A stretch of 64,000 nucleotides of DNA from an uncultured Treponema sp. Lineage in GTDB: Bacteria; Spirochaetota; Spirochaetia; Treponematales; Treponemataceae. The position numbers were made by a program, and so were the translations under genes. Within the stretch, counting starts at the first letter, position 1. Each line of letters starts with the position of its first letter. The stretch is taken from assembly GCF_934725225.1 (NCBI RefSeq), contig NZ_CAKVAM010000006.1:156846-220845 (forward strand), in the 5' to 3' direction. Positions 8,350-16,955 of the stretch are shown here, one piece after another. Under the pieces are notes generated by a model. It saw only the letters and a program-made list of their open reading frames with translations, did no database searches and had not been told where the DNA came from.

Positions 8350-9866
8350 TGCTTAACCTCCTTTTTTCTTGTCTTCAGCTTGAAAATTATTCCAAGAATC
8401 TGAATTGCAATCAGCGGAGTCATGGCAACAAGGGCAATCACTCCGAACGCTCCGGCAGCAGAATCACTTCCGCTTGCAGAAGCCGCGCCGATTGTGAATG
8501 AAAGAATAAACGTGCTAGTCATAGGACCAGACGCAACTCCGCCGGAATCAAAAGCGATTCCCATAAAAAGCGGAGGACTAAAGAAAGTCAAAAGAAGCGC
8601 AACCGCATATCCCGGAATCAAAATGTACCACAAGCTGAATCCGTACAAAATGCGAATCATGCACAATGCGATTGAAGCCGCAACTCCAAGTGAAAGAGTC
8701 GCAAGAATAACTTTTCTTCTGATGTTTCCGCCAGTCGCAGTTTCAACTTGCTCCGTAAGAACCCAAACGGCCGGCTCTGCGCAAACCGTTATCGCCCCGA
8801 ACAAAAGCGAAACTATAATTATAAGCGCAATCCAAATTCCGCCGTTGGAAAAAGCCGCCTGTCCAAGAACACTGCCAAGCATTTTTCCTGCGCTCATAAA
8901 TCCGCCGTCCGCTCCAACAAGGAACAAAATCAATCCAAAAAAACAGTACAAAATTCCCTGGGCAACTTTTCGGATTTGAACTGGAGGAAGCTTTAAAAGC
9001 AGGATTTGGAAAACCGCAAACATTATTACAAGCGGAAGCATCGACATAAAAACTTCACGCACAACTTCCGGCAAGTATTCAATAAAAACTGAAAGTCCTT
9101 CCTGAAGATTGTCCGCAGAAGATTCCGCCGAACCAGAAGCCGAAGAAGATGAACCCGCGCCAGAAAGATTCAAAATCATTCCGTAGACACAAACCGCGGC
9201 AATAGGTCCGATGCTTGCAATTCCCGTAAGACCAAATGAACTGTCGCTTGTTCCGCCTTCTTTTGAAGAGCCTGCATGACGAACAGAAGCAACACCCATT
9301 CCAAGAGCCATGATAAACGGAACCGTCATAGGTCCTGTTGTCGCTCCGCCCGCATCAAACGCCGCACCCTGAAGTTCTTTTGGGCACATGAACGCAAGAG
9401 AAAACAAAGCAATGTATGAAATAATCAAAACAGTTCTAAGATTAAGAGAAAAAACAGTTCTGCAAAGTCCGATTGTTATAAAGAAACCTACGCCAACCGC
9501 AATGCCCAGAACAAGTCCCCATTTGTTCACATTTGAAGAAAGACTTTTTATCTGATCAGCAAGAACTTGAACATCAGGCTCGGCAATTGTAACCATAACG
9601 CCAATCAAGAATGAAGCTGAAAGAAGCAAGGCAAGATTCTTTTTACTCGTAAGAGCCGCACCGCTCCGTTCACCTATAGGAAGGATTCCAATGTCAACGC
9701 CAAGCAGAAAAAATGTAAGCCCGACAACGACAAGAATTCCTCCTACAATAAACCTCACAATTATGTTAAGGCTTAAAGGAGCAACGGTGACCGAAAGCAA
9801 AAGAACAATCACCATAATCGGGAAGACAGAAAAAAATGTCTCCTTGAATTTTTGAAACAGGTTCAT
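8346..9866 (-). CDS. DUF1538 family integral membrane protein (putative transporter)
   Basis: 506 residues, about 12 hydrophobic helices, and an internal duplication: the segments AFDAGGATTGPMTVPF and AFDSGGVASGPMTSTF are clearly two copies of one motif, and TIAEPDVQVL parallels TVCAEPAVWVL. This inverted or tandem two-repeat design is typical of secondary transporters. GAGGAG precedes the start. First gene of an operon with the PII-like protein, birA downstream. The substrate is not known for the family. Confidence 0.85.
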   Translation of the reverse strand: MNLFQKFKETFFSVFPIMVIVLLLSVTVAPLSLNIIVRFIVGGILVVVGLTFFLLGVDIGILPIGERSGAALTSKKNLALLLSASFLIGVMVTIAEPDVQVLADQIKSLSSNVNKWGLVLGIAVGVGFFITIGLCRTVFSLNLRTVLIISYIALFSLAFMCPKELQGAAFDAGGATTGPMTVPFIMALGMGVASVRHAGSSKEGGTSDSSFGLTGIASIGPIAAVCVYGMILNLSGAGSSSSASGSAESSADNLQEGLSVFIEYLPEVVREVFMSMLPLVIMFAVFQILLLKLPPVQIRKVAQGILYCFFGLILFLVGADGGFMSAGKMLGSVLGQAAFSNGGIWIALIIIVSLLFGAITVCAEPAVWVLTEQVETATGGNIRRKVILATLSLGVAASIALCMIRILYGFSLWYILIPGYAVALLLTFFSPPLFMGIAFDSGGVASGPMTSTFILSFTIGAASASGSDSAAGAFGVIALVAMTPLIAIQILGIIFKLKTRKKEVKQ

Positions 9867-9970
9867 AACAACTCCTCAGTATGAACGAATTAGAAAAATG
9901 CTTTTATAAAAAAGACCGCTGAAAGCTATTGCTTCCTAGTCGCATTCTAGCATTATTTTTTTAAGCTAAA

Positions 9971-10456
9971 CTACGATAAATTTTTGTAGCAATTCCAGCC
10001 TTTTTCCCTGATTTCCTTGACCCAGCGGGCGGCAAGTTTTTTTGCACCTTCCAAGTCATGGTCTTTGTAGTTTCCGCATTCAACTTCTGTGCTTCCGGGA
10101 ATTTCTTTGTCCCAAGCCGCAACTTTTTCAAGAACATTACAAAGATGCTCGGCAATATAAGATTCCTCGTGGTCGCCCCAAACTGTAAGATAAAATCCGG
10201 TTCTGCATCCCATAGGGCTAAAGTCAATTACAATGCGCGGAAACTCATCTCTTATATATTCAGCAACAAGATGTTCCAAAGTGTGAATCGCTCCAGTCGG
10301 CATGAATTCCTTGTTCGGCTGACAAAAACGAACATCATACTTGCTTACAATATCGCCTTTTCTGCCAGTTTTTTCAGAAGCCAAGCGCACAAAAGGAGCT
10401 GTAACCTTTGTGTGATCCAAATTGAAACTGTCCACATTGTATTTTTTTTCAGACAT
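9971..10456 (-). CDS. luxS: S-ribosylhomocysteine lyase
   Basis: Cleaves S-ribosylhomocysteine to homocysteine and DPD, the autoinducer-2 precursor, within the activated methyl cycle. The metal ligands are visible: HTLEH (H58, H62) and C127 in VECGNY; the catalytic Cys is C84 in GCRTGFY. The 161-residue length is typical. A GGAGG Shine-Dalgarno precedes the start. It is followed 23 bp... upstream of the HAD gene on the same strand, so it may head or end that transcription unit. Confidence 0.97.
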   Translation of the reverse strand: MSEKKYNVDSFNLDHTKVTAPFVRLASEKTGRKGDIVSKYDVRFCQPNKEFMPTGAIHTLEHLVAEYIRDEFPRIVIDFSPMGCRTGFYLTVWGDHEESYIAEHLCNVLEKVAAWDKEIPGSTEVECGNYKDHDLEGAKKLAARWVKEIREKGWNCYKNLS

Positions 10457-10479
10457 AATTTTCCTCCATTTTTAATTTA

Positions 10480-11133
10480 CTAATTTTGAATAAGAAATGC
10501 TTCTACATTTTTAGGAAATTCAAAAATAAAATCCGCGCCGCAATTTTCAAATTCTTCTTTTGTTCCAAAGCCCCAAAGAATTCCCGCGCACTTTATTCCG
10601 GCAGAATGCGCGCCGTCCACGTCATAATGTCGGTCGCCAATTAAAATGCACTTTTCTTTTTCACCTGAAATTCCGTTTGATTCCAAAACATATTTTACAA
10701 CATCGCATTTTTCAACGCGGGATTTTTCTTCCAAGTCGCTTCCGCCCACAAAATCAAAAAGCTCCAAGATTCCTTTGCGCTCAAGAATTTGCTTTGCGTA
10801 AACTTCTGGCTTGCTTGTTGCGACAAATATTTTTTTTCCGGCAGCGCGCAGATTTTTTATAAGCTCAACAACGCCATCGTAAAGTTCCGCTTCGAACATT
10901 CCTTTTTCCGCATAATAATTTCTGTAAACTTGCATTGCGTTTTGAATTTCACTTTCAGGAAGTTTGAGCGTTTTGGAAAAACTTTCTTTTAACGGCGGAC
11001 CAATCATCGTGCTGTAAACCGCGCGGTCAACTTTCAAGCCGTAATGAGCAACGACTTTGTCAAACGAATTAAAGACGCCTTTTGAAGTGTCCATTAAAGT
11101 TCCGTCAAAATCAAAAAGAATATAGTCAAACAT
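10480..11133 (-). CDS. HAD-superfamily phosphatase (phosphoglycolate phosphatase-like)
   Basis: 217 residues from the start MFDYILFDFDG. The catalytic Asp pair lies in FDFDGTLMD (D8, D10); motif II is in VATSKPE and motif III/IV in LIGDRHYDVDGAHSAG. A small cap domain lies between motifs I and II, as in PGP/PGMB phosphatases. The ATG shares one base with the stop of the aminopeptidase (TAATG), which decides the start. Substrate uncertain: phosphoglycolate or a sugar phosphate. Confidence 0.88.
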   Translation of the reverse strand: MFDYILFDFDGTLMDTSKGVFNSFDKVVAHYGLKVDRAVYSTMIGPPLKESFSKTLKLPESEIQNAMQVYRNYYAEKGMFEAELYDGVVELIKNLRAAGKKIFVATSKPEVYAKQILERKGILELFDFVGGSDLEEKSRVEKCDVVKYVLESNGISGEKEKCILIGDRHYDVDGAHSAGIKCAGILWGFGTKEEFENCGADFIFEFPKNVEAFLIQN

Positions 11134-12467
11134 TATTCCATTCCCAAGAAAAGTTTGTAGCCGTTGTACGCCTGCTGAATATCTTCTTTTGAAGTGATTT
11201 CCCACGGAGCGTGCATGCTCAAAACCGCAACGCCGGCATCAAGAACATACATTCCGTACTTTGCGGCAAGATGTGCAATTGTTCCTCCGCCGCCTTGGTC
11301 AACTTTGCCAAGTTCCGCAAGCTGATATTTTACATTTCCAGAATCAAGAGCATTTCTAAGCTTTGCAATGAATTCAGGATCCGCATCGCTTGCCCCGGAC
11401 TTTCCGCGCGAACCTGTATATTTTTGGAAAACAATTCCGCCGCCAAGGAACGAAGAATTTTCTTTGTCAAATAAATTTGCGTTCATCGGATCATAAGCTG
11501 AATTCACATCGCTAGAAAGCATCCAGCTGTTGTTCAGGCAACGGCGCACAGAAAGTTCTGAATATTCGCCAAGCCGGGCAACAACTTCCGCAACTGCGTT
11601 CTCCATAAAATGACTTCCCATTCCAGTTGCGCCATAGCTTCCGATTTCTTCCTTGTCAACGCAAATGCAGCAGTTTGTTCTGGAAGAAGCCTTGCTGTCC
11701 ACCATCGCCTGTGCAGAAGTGTAAGCGCAAGAACGGTCGTCTTGTCCGTAAGCCAAAATCAAGCTGCGGTCAAATCCCAAATCTCTTGGAGCGCCAGCCG
11801 GAACAACTTCAAGCTCAGCGGAATTAAAATCTTTTTCTTCAATTCCGTATTTTTCCTTTAAAATTTCCAGAACAAGTTTTTTCGCCTTGTCTTTTTCCTT
11901 TGAATCTGAATATTCATTTTGAACTGAAGGAATTTCGCTTCCGCAGATTAAGTCCAAACTTTCTCCGTCTATAAAATCAGCGGCTGTTTCTTTCATTTGT
12001 TTTTGGGCAAGGTGCGGAAGAATATCTGAAATGCAAAAAACAGGCTCATCGGATTTTTCGCCAATTGAAATTTTTACAGTAGAACCGTCCTTTAAACAGA
12101 CAACTCCGTGCAAGGCAAGCGGCAAAGTAACCCACTGATATTTTTTTATTCCGCCATAATAATGCGTGTTCAAATAAACAAGAAAATCTTTTTCATAAAG
12201 CGGATTCTGCTTTACATCCAAGCGAGGAGAATCAATGTGCGCTCCAAGAATATTCATTCCGTTTTCAACAGAACCTGTGCCGATTTCAAAAAGCGCGATG
12301 CTTTTATTGCGTTTGCAGACGTAGACTTTTTCGCCCGGCTTTAAAGAATCAGTTTTCTGAATGTCCTTGTATCCATTTTTTTCCGCAAGCTGAATTATAA
12401 GCGAAACACATTCGCGTTCAGTTTTTCCGTTTTCAAGAAATTTCTTATATTCTTCTATTAAATCCAT
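11133..12467 (-). CDS. M18 family aspartyl aminopeptidase
   Basis: Zinc-dependent aminopeptidase that removes acidic N-terminal residues. Zinc-ligand and catalytic motifs are in order: GAHIDSPRLD (H77), the Asp of GQDDRSCAY, DKEEIGSYGATG (Glu pair) and the C-terminal MHAPWE. A GGAG Shine-Dalgarno sits 8 bases before the chosen start (MDLIEEYKKF); an upstream in-frame ATG has none. 444 residues, normal for the family. No signal peptide, so cytoplasmic. Confidence 0.93.
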   Translation of the reverse strand: MDLIEEYKKFLENGKTERECVSLIIQLAEKNGYKDIQKTDSLKPGEKVYVCKRNKSIALFEIGTGSVENGMNILGAHIDSPRLDVKQNPLYEKDFLVYLNTHYYGGIKKYQWVTLPLALHGVVCLKDGSTVKISIGEKSDEPVFCISDILPHLAQKQMKETAADFIDGESLDLICGSEIPSVQNEYSDSKEKDKAKKLVLEILKEKYGIEEKDFNSAELEVVPAGAPRDLGFDRSLILAYGQDDRSCAYTSAQAMVDSKASSRTNCCICVDKEEIGSYGATGMGSHFMENAVAEVVARLGEYSELSVRRCLNNSWMLSSDVNSAYDPMNANLFDKENSSFLGGGIVFQKYTGSRGKSGASDADPEFIAKLRNALDSGNVKYQLAELGKVDQGGGGTIAHLAAKYGMYVLDAGVAVLSMHAPWEITSKEDIQQAYNGYKLFLGME

Positions 12468-12568
12468 TTTGTTCTCCAAATAATTTTTCGGAAAGTATAG
12501 CATAATAGAAGCAAAAAGTCAGTCGGAAAAAAAGCCAAGTGCAATTTGATTCGTCCATTTTTTCAGCG

Positions 12569-12597
12569 TTGAATTTTTAAAGAAACTGTGCTATAAT
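12569..12597 (+). promoter_or_regulatory. Near-leaderless promoter of carD
   Basis: TTGAAT (12569-12574), exactly 17 bp, TATAAT (12592-12597). The expected start near 12604 leaves ~3 nt before the ATG at 12607. No Shine-Dalgarno is present. Confidence 0.7.
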
Positions 12598-12606
12598 AAT
12601 TTCATT

Positions 12607-13227
12607 ATGGCAAAACCAAAGACAGAATTTTCTGTAAACCAAAAAGTTGTTTACCCAAGCCAGGGCGTTGGAAAAATCACAGAGATTTTCAAAAAAGACT
12701 TCAACAACGAGCCAACATATTACTACAAAATTTATATTGAAGTTTCCGACATGAATGTAATGGTTCCTGTATCAAAATCAAAGGACTTAGGAATCCGCGC
12801 AATCGTTTCAAAAGATGAAGCGCAGGCTGCACTGAATTCAATCAGCGACGACTTTGAGCCTCCTACTTCCGACTGGAAACTCCGCTACCAAATGAACCTT
12901 GACCTGCTCAAAAAAGGCACAATCGGCGACATTGCGGCAATCGTGCGCTGTCTTTACCACCGTTCAAAGGTAAAGGAACTTCCGATTCTTGAGCGCAAAC
13001 TTTACGACAATGCAAAAAAACTTCTTGAGGACGAAATTGCAGAAGCCTTTGGAATTTCCGACAAGGAAGTTGAAGCCATGCTGCATGAAAAACTTGAGCC
13101 GCTTGGTTTAAAGATTGAAAAGAAACAAGCCTTTGCCGACGAAGATGAAGACGATGATGAGTTTGAAGAAGAAACTTCATCTAACGAAAAAGATTCCGAA
13201 GACTTTGACAGCGAGGATGATGATTAA
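12607..13227 (+). CDS. carD: CarD-family RNA polymerase-binding regulator
   Basis: 206 residues. The N-terminal ~65 residues form the Tudor-like RNA polymerase beta-interaction domain (VVYPSQGVGKITEI, as in TRCF and CarD), followed by the helical DNA-contacting domain (WKLRYQMNLDLLKKG). CarD stabilises open promoter complexes, notably at rRNA promoters. The last ~35 residues are an acidic Asp/Glu/Ser tail, probably disordered. Its end overlaps the start of ispDF by 11 bases, so the two genes are translationally coupled. Confidence 0.92.
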   Translation: MAKPKTEFSVNQKVVYPSQGVGKITEIFKKDFNNEPTYYYKIYIEVSDMNVMVPVSKSKDLGIRAIVSKDEAQAALNSISDDFEPPTSDWKLRYQMNLDLLKKGTIGDIAAIVRCLYHRSKVKELPILERKLYDNAKKLLEDEIAEAFGISDKEVEAMLHEKLEPLGLKIEKKQAFADEDEDDDEFEEETSSNEKDSEDFDSEDDD

Positions 13228-14401
13228 TAAAGTTCTTGTCATAGCCGCCGCAGGTTCTTCCAGCCGAATGGGGCTTGGCAAAAAAAAAGAATACCTTCCA
13301 TTAAAAAAAGGAACTGTGCTTTCTGAATCAGTCCGTGCATTTATTGAAGCTGCGGATTTTTCAGAAATTATAGTTTCCATTCCAAAAAACGGCGAGCAGG
13401 AAGCAAAATCCGCATTGCTTGCCGACACGGAACTAGAAAGCCTTTTAAAAAACACAACGCTGACTTTTGCAGAAGGCGGAGTTACAAGGCAAGAATCAGT
13501 TTTCAAGGCGCTTTGCAAAATCAAAAACAAAAATTCAATTGTCCTAATCCATGACGGCGCGCGTCCGTTCGTTTCAAAAAAAATAATTCAGGATGTGATT
13601 TCTAAAGCGCAAGAATTTGGAGCGGCAGTTCCGGCAATTCAGCCTGTTGACACGCAAAAAGAAATTGCGCCGGATGGAACAATCAGCCGTCATCTTGTAA
13701 GAAAAAATTTGGGAGCCGTGCAAACTCCGCAGGGATTTTTTCTTGAACCGCTGACTGAATGCCACAAAGCTGCTTTTCAAAAAAAACTTGAGTTCACGGA
13801 CGACACAGAAGTTTGGGACGCTTTTCCAAATTTTACAGGCGGAAAAAAAGTCCACGTTGTTGAAGGCAGCGAAAAAAACAAGAAGATAACTTTTATTCAG
13901 GATATTTCCAAGGAAACAAAAATGATCCGCATAGGAATTGGAACAGACTTGCACAAGCTTGTTGAAGGCAGAAAATTTATTTTGGGCGGAGTCGAAATCC
14001 CGGCGGAAAAAGGAGAGCTTGGGCATTCAGACGGAGATGTTCTGCTTCATGCAATCAGCGACGCGCTTTTGGGAGCTTCTGGCATGGGCGACATAGGCTC
14101 GTATTTTCCAAGCGAAGATTCAAAATGGAAAAACGCTGATTCCGCGGAACTTCTAAAAAAAATCTGGGCAGACGTAAAATCAGCAGGCTGGGCTTTAGGA
14201 AATCTTGATTGCGTGGTAGAAACAGAAAAACCAAAATTGCTTCCTTGGCGCGAAAAAATAATCAGCTCAATCGCAGGCATTCTTGAAACTGCATCAGAAA
14301 AAATTTTTGTAAAAGCAAAGACAAACGAAAAACAAGACGCTGTAGGAGCAGGCAACGCAATAAAGGCATACTGCGTATGTCTATTAGAAAAAACTGAATA
14401 G
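13217..14401 (+). CDS. ispDF: Bifunctional IspD-IspF enzyme of the MEP isoprenoid pathway
   Basis: The N-terminal half is IspD (2-C-methyl-D-erythritol 4-phosphate cytidylyltransferase), with the nucleotide-binding opening AAAGSSSRMG and the IHDGARPFV motif. The C-terminal half from ~residue 235 is IspF (MECDP synthase), with GIGTDLHKL and GHSDGDVLLHAISDALLGA carrying the metal-binding Asp and His residues. The two steps are separated by IspE in the pathway; such fusions are known. Start set at one of two adjacent ATGs (13217 or 13220) inside the end of carD, preceded by GCGAGG. Confidence 0.94.
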   Translation: MMINKVLVIAAAGSSSRMGLGKKKEYLPLKKGTVLSESVRAFIEAADFSEIIVSIPKNGEQEAKSALLADTELESLLKNTTLTFAEGGVTRQESVFKALCKIKNKNSIVLIHDGARPFVSKKIIQDVISKAQEFGAAVPAIQPVDTQKEIAPDGTISRHLVRKNLGAVQTPQGFFLEPLTECHKAAFQKKLEFTDDTEVWDAFPNFTGGKKVHVVEGSEKNKKITFIQDISKETKMIRIGIGTDLHKLVEGRKFILGGVEIPAEKGELGHSDGDVLLHAISDALLGASGMGDIGSYFPSEDSKWKNADSAELLKKIWADVKSAGWALGNLDCVVETEKPKLLPWREKIISSIAGILETASEKIFVKAKTNEKQDAVGAGNAIKAYCVCLLEKTE

Positions 14402-14416
14402 TTTGCAAGCATTTTC

Positions 14417-14445
14417 TTTACAAATGCAACTTTTTAGCATATATT
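14417..14445 (+). promoter_or_regulatory. Leaderless promoter of the relB-yafQ module
   Basis: TTTACA (14417-14422), 17-bp spacer, TATATT (14440-14445). The A of ATG (14452) is 7 nt after the -10, so transcription should begin at the start codon. No Shine-Dalgarno. RelB-type antitoxins usually repress their own promoter, but I see no clear palindrome here. Confidence 0.65.
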
Positions 14446-14451
14446 GTAGAT

Positions 14452-14730
14452 ATGAACACAGTAGCAATGAATGTTAGAGTTGACAAAAATCTCAAGGAAC
14501 AGGCGACGGAGCTTTACAACGATTTGGGGCTTTCGCTTTCGAGCGCAATCAATATGTTTTTGCGGCAGTCGGTCAGGGAAAACGGGCTGCCGTTCAAGCC
14601 ACAGCGGACGAGACGCAAGAGCGAGATTGAGCTTGCATCCGAGGAAGCCGACCAGCTTATGAACGACCCGAATGCGAAAACGTACAATAATTTTCAGGAA
14701 GTTCTTGACGAATTAGGAATTGAAGCATGA
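14452..14730 (+). CDS. RelB/DinJ-family antitoxin
   Basis: 92 residues. The N-terminal ribbon-helix-helix shows the DinJ pattern (NVRVDKNLKEQATELYNDLGLSLS then AINMFLRQSV). The C-terminal half is acidic and would wrap the toxin. It overlaps the toxin gene by ATGA, in the usual antitoxin-first order, which also sets the stoichiometry in favour of the antitoxin. Confidence 0.92.
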   Translation: MNTVAMNVRVDKNLKEQATELYNDLGLSLSSAINMFLRQSVRENGLPFKPQRTRRKSEIELASEEADQLMNDPNAKTYNNFQEVLDELGIEA

Positions 14731-15026
14731 GCGGAACAGAAAACAAATACAGTCTCCGCCTGACAAAACGTTTCAAAAAGCATCTTAAGCTGATGGAAAA
14801 ACGCAACAAATCTTCAATCAGAAAGATTGCGGAAACAGTCGATTTACTTCAAAAAGGCGAAAAACTTCCCGAACGATTCCGCGACCACGAACTTACAGGA
14901 AACTTAAAAGGCAACCGCGAATGTCATATTCTGCCGGATTTGCTTTTAATTTACAGAATCTTCAACGACATTCTGATTCTTGAGCTTGTTGACACTGGCA
15001 GCCACGCTGATTTGTTCGGAATGTAA
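14727..15026 (+). CDS. YafQ-family mRNA interferase toxin
   Basis: 99 residues of the RelE/ParE fold. YafQ toxins cut mRNA in the ribosomal A site. Residues matching the family's active site are present: RDHELTG (Asp, His), ECHILPDLLLIY (His, Asp) and the terminal GSHADLF (His, Phe). The toxin therefore looks intact. Cotranscribed with and coupled to the DinJ-like antitoxin. Confidence 0.92.
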   Translation: MSGTENKYSLRLTKRFKKHLKLMEKRNKSSIRKIAETVDLLQKGEKLPERFRDHELTGNLKGNRECHILPDLLLIYRIFNDILILELVDTGSHADLFGM

Positions 15027-15076
15027 AAACAACCGCTAATTTTCTTCTATTAATACCAAATCCATTACAAAAAAAA

Positions 15077-15406
15077 TCAAGCGTCCTTTATTTTTGAAAA
15101 GGCTTTCTGAATGCTTTCGAGGACTTCGGTTCTGAGGTTTTCTTCTATATTAAGAACAGTTTCGGCGATTTTTTCTTTTTCTGATTCTTCACATTTTCCA
15201 AAAAGGCGGACAGGCTCAATTCCCAGCGAAAGCGCGATGTTTTCGATTGTTTCCGGGGAAGGAAAATATTTGCCGTTTTCAATGCTGTTTATGTAGTTCG
15301 AGCTTTTTCCAATTTCGAGCGCAAGGTCAAGCTGGCGCATCCCCTTTTGCTTTCTGAAAAATTTAAGATTCTGAATGAACTGTTGCCGCAAAGTCTGCAT
15401 ACACAT
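15077..15406 (-). CDS. XRE-family helix-turn-helix regulator
   Basis: 109 residues; the Cro/C1-type HTH spans ~8-65 (RKQKGMRQLDLALEIG, then SSNYINSIENGKYFPSPETIENIALSLGI). The C-terminal ~35 residues form a probable dimerisation helix. The start may instead be the second ATG (15400). It diverges from a small secreted-protein gene, and the 145-bp gap contains inverted repeats over that gene's promoter, which suggests it represses its neighbour or itself. Confidence 0.88.
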   Translation of the reverse strand: MCMQTLRQQFIQNLKFFRKQKGMRQLDLALEIGKSSNYINSIENGKYFPSPETIENIALSLGIEPVRLFGKCEESEKEKIAETVLNIEENLRTEVLESIQKAFSKIKDA

Positions 15407-15432
15407 ACTATGGCAATGTTTTTAAAACTATG

Positions 15433-15515
15433 TACATCTAAATAAAATGTGTATTTCCGCATATTTTATTGACGATAACTGCATTTAGATGTATTATTAC
15501 ATTCATATTAAATGT
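15433..15515. promoter_or_regulatory. Candidate XRE operators over the divergent promoter
   Basis: A perfect 11-bp inverted repeat, TACATCTAAAT (15433-15443) and ATTTAGATGTA (15483-15493), is spaced by 39 nt. A second palindrome, ACATT-N7-AATGT, lies at 15499-15515. The rightward promoter TTGACG (15469-15474), 17 bp, TATTAT (15492-15497) is overlapped by both, so a bound repressor would block it. Confidence 0.55.
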
Positions 15516-15537
15516 ATCGTGGGAGATTATCACGATA
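15515..15537 (+). promoter_or_regulatory. 5' leader hairpin just before a Shine-Dalgarno
   Basis: TATCGTG (15515-15521), 9-nt loop, CACGATA (15531-15537): a 7-bp hairpin in the ~47-nt leader of the following gene, ending one base before AAGGAG. It could stabilise the message or tune initiation. Confidence 0.4.
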
Positions 15538-15550
15538 AAGGAGTTTTTTT

Positions 15551-15904
15551 ATGAAAAGTTTTAAAAGTATTTCAATGTTTGTAGCAATACTTTTATGCGC
15601 GGTGTCTTTATTTGCAAAGTCGGAAGGTGTAGCCATTGAGCCAAGCTCTCCGGAAAATCCTTTTTTATCAACATCATGGGAATGCAAAGGAGTAGATGTT
15701 TTTGAATTTTCAGATGACGGAAAGCTGATGTATGGATTTTCTGAAGTTTCATATAAACTAAAAAAAATCGGAGAATCTTACGAGCTGACTTTTAAATCTG
15801 GTCCAGTAAAATCGGTTGTTACACTGGAAAACAAAGATTCTACAACAGCAATTTGTAAAACTAAAAGCACAACTATGATAACTATGGTTTGCACAAAAAA
15901 ATAA
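15551..15904 (+). CDS. Small secreted protein of unknown function
   Basis: 117 residues with a signal peptide (~1-23, cleavage after SLFAKS-like region). The mature part is beta-rich (SWECKGVDVFEFSDDGKL ... YELTFKSGPV ... AICKTKST), reminiscent of small lipocalin-like or META-type folds, without a diagnostic motif. Three Cys residues remain in the mature part. AAGGAG precedes the start. It is followed by a strong terminator, so it forms its own transcript opposite the XRE gene. Confidence 0.75.
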   Translation: MKSFKSISMFVAILLCAVSLFAKSEGVAIEPSSPENPFLSTSWECKGVDVFEFSDDGKLMYGFSEVSYKLKKIGESYELTFKSGPVKSVVTLENKDSTTAICKTKSTTMITMVCTKK

Positions 15905-15917
15905 AAACTTTTTATGC

Positions 15918-15958
15918 AGCAGGAATATTGCGCACACCACAATGCTCCTGCTTTTTTT
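15918..15958 (+). terminator. Rho-independent terminator
   Basis: AGCAGGA (15918-15924) pairs with TCCTGCT (15946-15952), with an inner ATTG/CAAT pairing, then a run of T. Confidence 0.8.
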
Positions 15959-15983
15959 ATGAAAAATTATAAGGGGGAATTTT

Positions 15984-16340
15984 ATGGAACAAATCAGAAA
16001 TATCGATGAACGTGTTGTAATGTTTTTTACACATTATGACGTTGTAAGAAAACGCGGAAGCCTTGTTGAAGCCACACGCAAATGGTGGCGATGTTCAGAA
16101 AACAAAGCAATGTCTGCCGACTACGTTTTTTCTGTAATTTCAGGCATCGTATACGAAGTCTATATAGCAACAGGCTGCCACGAGGAATTTGATGACGGCA
16201 CGGCGCATCCACATTTTTCTGGAGCACGCAAAGTGTTTGACCTCGACCTTGCTTCAGATAGCGTCCGCTCAAAATACAACGGCAAGCGCCTTCCTCCAGA
16301 ATACATCGGCGGTCAAAATCCCGTAAGATACAATTTTTAG
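15984..16340 (+). CDS. Hypothetical protein with a conserved KxLPPEY-GxxNPxRY tail
   Basis: 118 residues, soluble. The C-terminal pattern (FSGARKVFDLDLA ... YNGKRLPPEY ... GGQNPVRYNF) is one I associate with a widespread small domain sometimes attached to GIY-YIG-type nucleases, but no catalytic motif is visible in this copy. AAGGGGG precedes the start. Function unknown. Confidence 0.7.
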   Translation: MEQIRNIDERVVMFFTHYDVVRKRGSLVEATRKWWRCSENKAMSADYVFSVISGIVYEVYIATGCHEEFDDGTAHPHFSGARKVFDLDLASDSVRSKYNGKRLPPEYIGGQNPVRYNF

Positions 16341-16374
16341 CAAGAAAAACAACAACAGAAAGGAGAAATTTAAG

Positions 16375-16893
16375 ATGAAAAAAAGAAGCCTTGTTATAGC
16401 AATTCTATTTTGTATTTTTTCACACATTTATGCGGATAATGAGTGGGTAGAAATTGCAAGTACTGAAAATAAAAATCTTACATATTCAGATATAGTGCGT
16501 TTTTTTGTAACAGAACTAGGAAAAGGCACATATCATTATGCAGTAATAAATTATGAGACATTTGATGGTGAAAACTGGCATTGGACTTATTGTGTAAACT
16601 ATAGAAAAAACAGAAAAGTACTCCGACTTTTTATAAGAAATGCCCGAATAGATGTTGCCTTATATAGCGAACCAGACTGGTATGTAACAACAAATGACGG
16701 AAGAAGAATTGATTCAGTTAACATAAATAGCTATGCTTTTTCAAACATGGCATATTCAACAATACTTAGTTGTATAATAGAAAGCAAACTTTTATTAAAA
16801 AAACATGGGCAGGTATATTCTGGCACTGAACTAGAAGGTATAGAAGAACTAGAAGGATATGCAGATCTTCTTAAACTAAATACTCTTCGATAG
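16375..16893 (+). CDS. Secreted hypothetical protein, signal peptide shared with a nearby gene
   Basis: 172 residues. The signal peptide (ILFCIFSHIYAD, cleavage ~21) is nearly the same as that of the gene at 18284 (ILFCIFSHISAE), although the mature parts are not obviously alike. The mature protein is beta-rich at first (TYCVNYRKNRKVLRLFIRNARIDVALYS) and helical at the end. AAAGGAG precedes the start. Function unknown. Confidence 0.7.
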   Translation: MKKRSLVIAILFCIFSHIYADNEWVEIASTENKNLTYSDIVRFFVTELGKGTYHYAVINYETFDGENWHWTYCVNYRKNRKVLRLFIRNARIDVALYSEPDWYVTTNDGRRIDSVNINSYAFSNMAYSTILSCIIESKLLLKKHGQVYSGTELEGIEELEGYADLLKLNTLR

Positions 16894-16955
16894 AACTTAG
16901 CTACTAATATTGATGAGATTATTTTATCATATAAAATTAAAGGACAAGAAATTTT

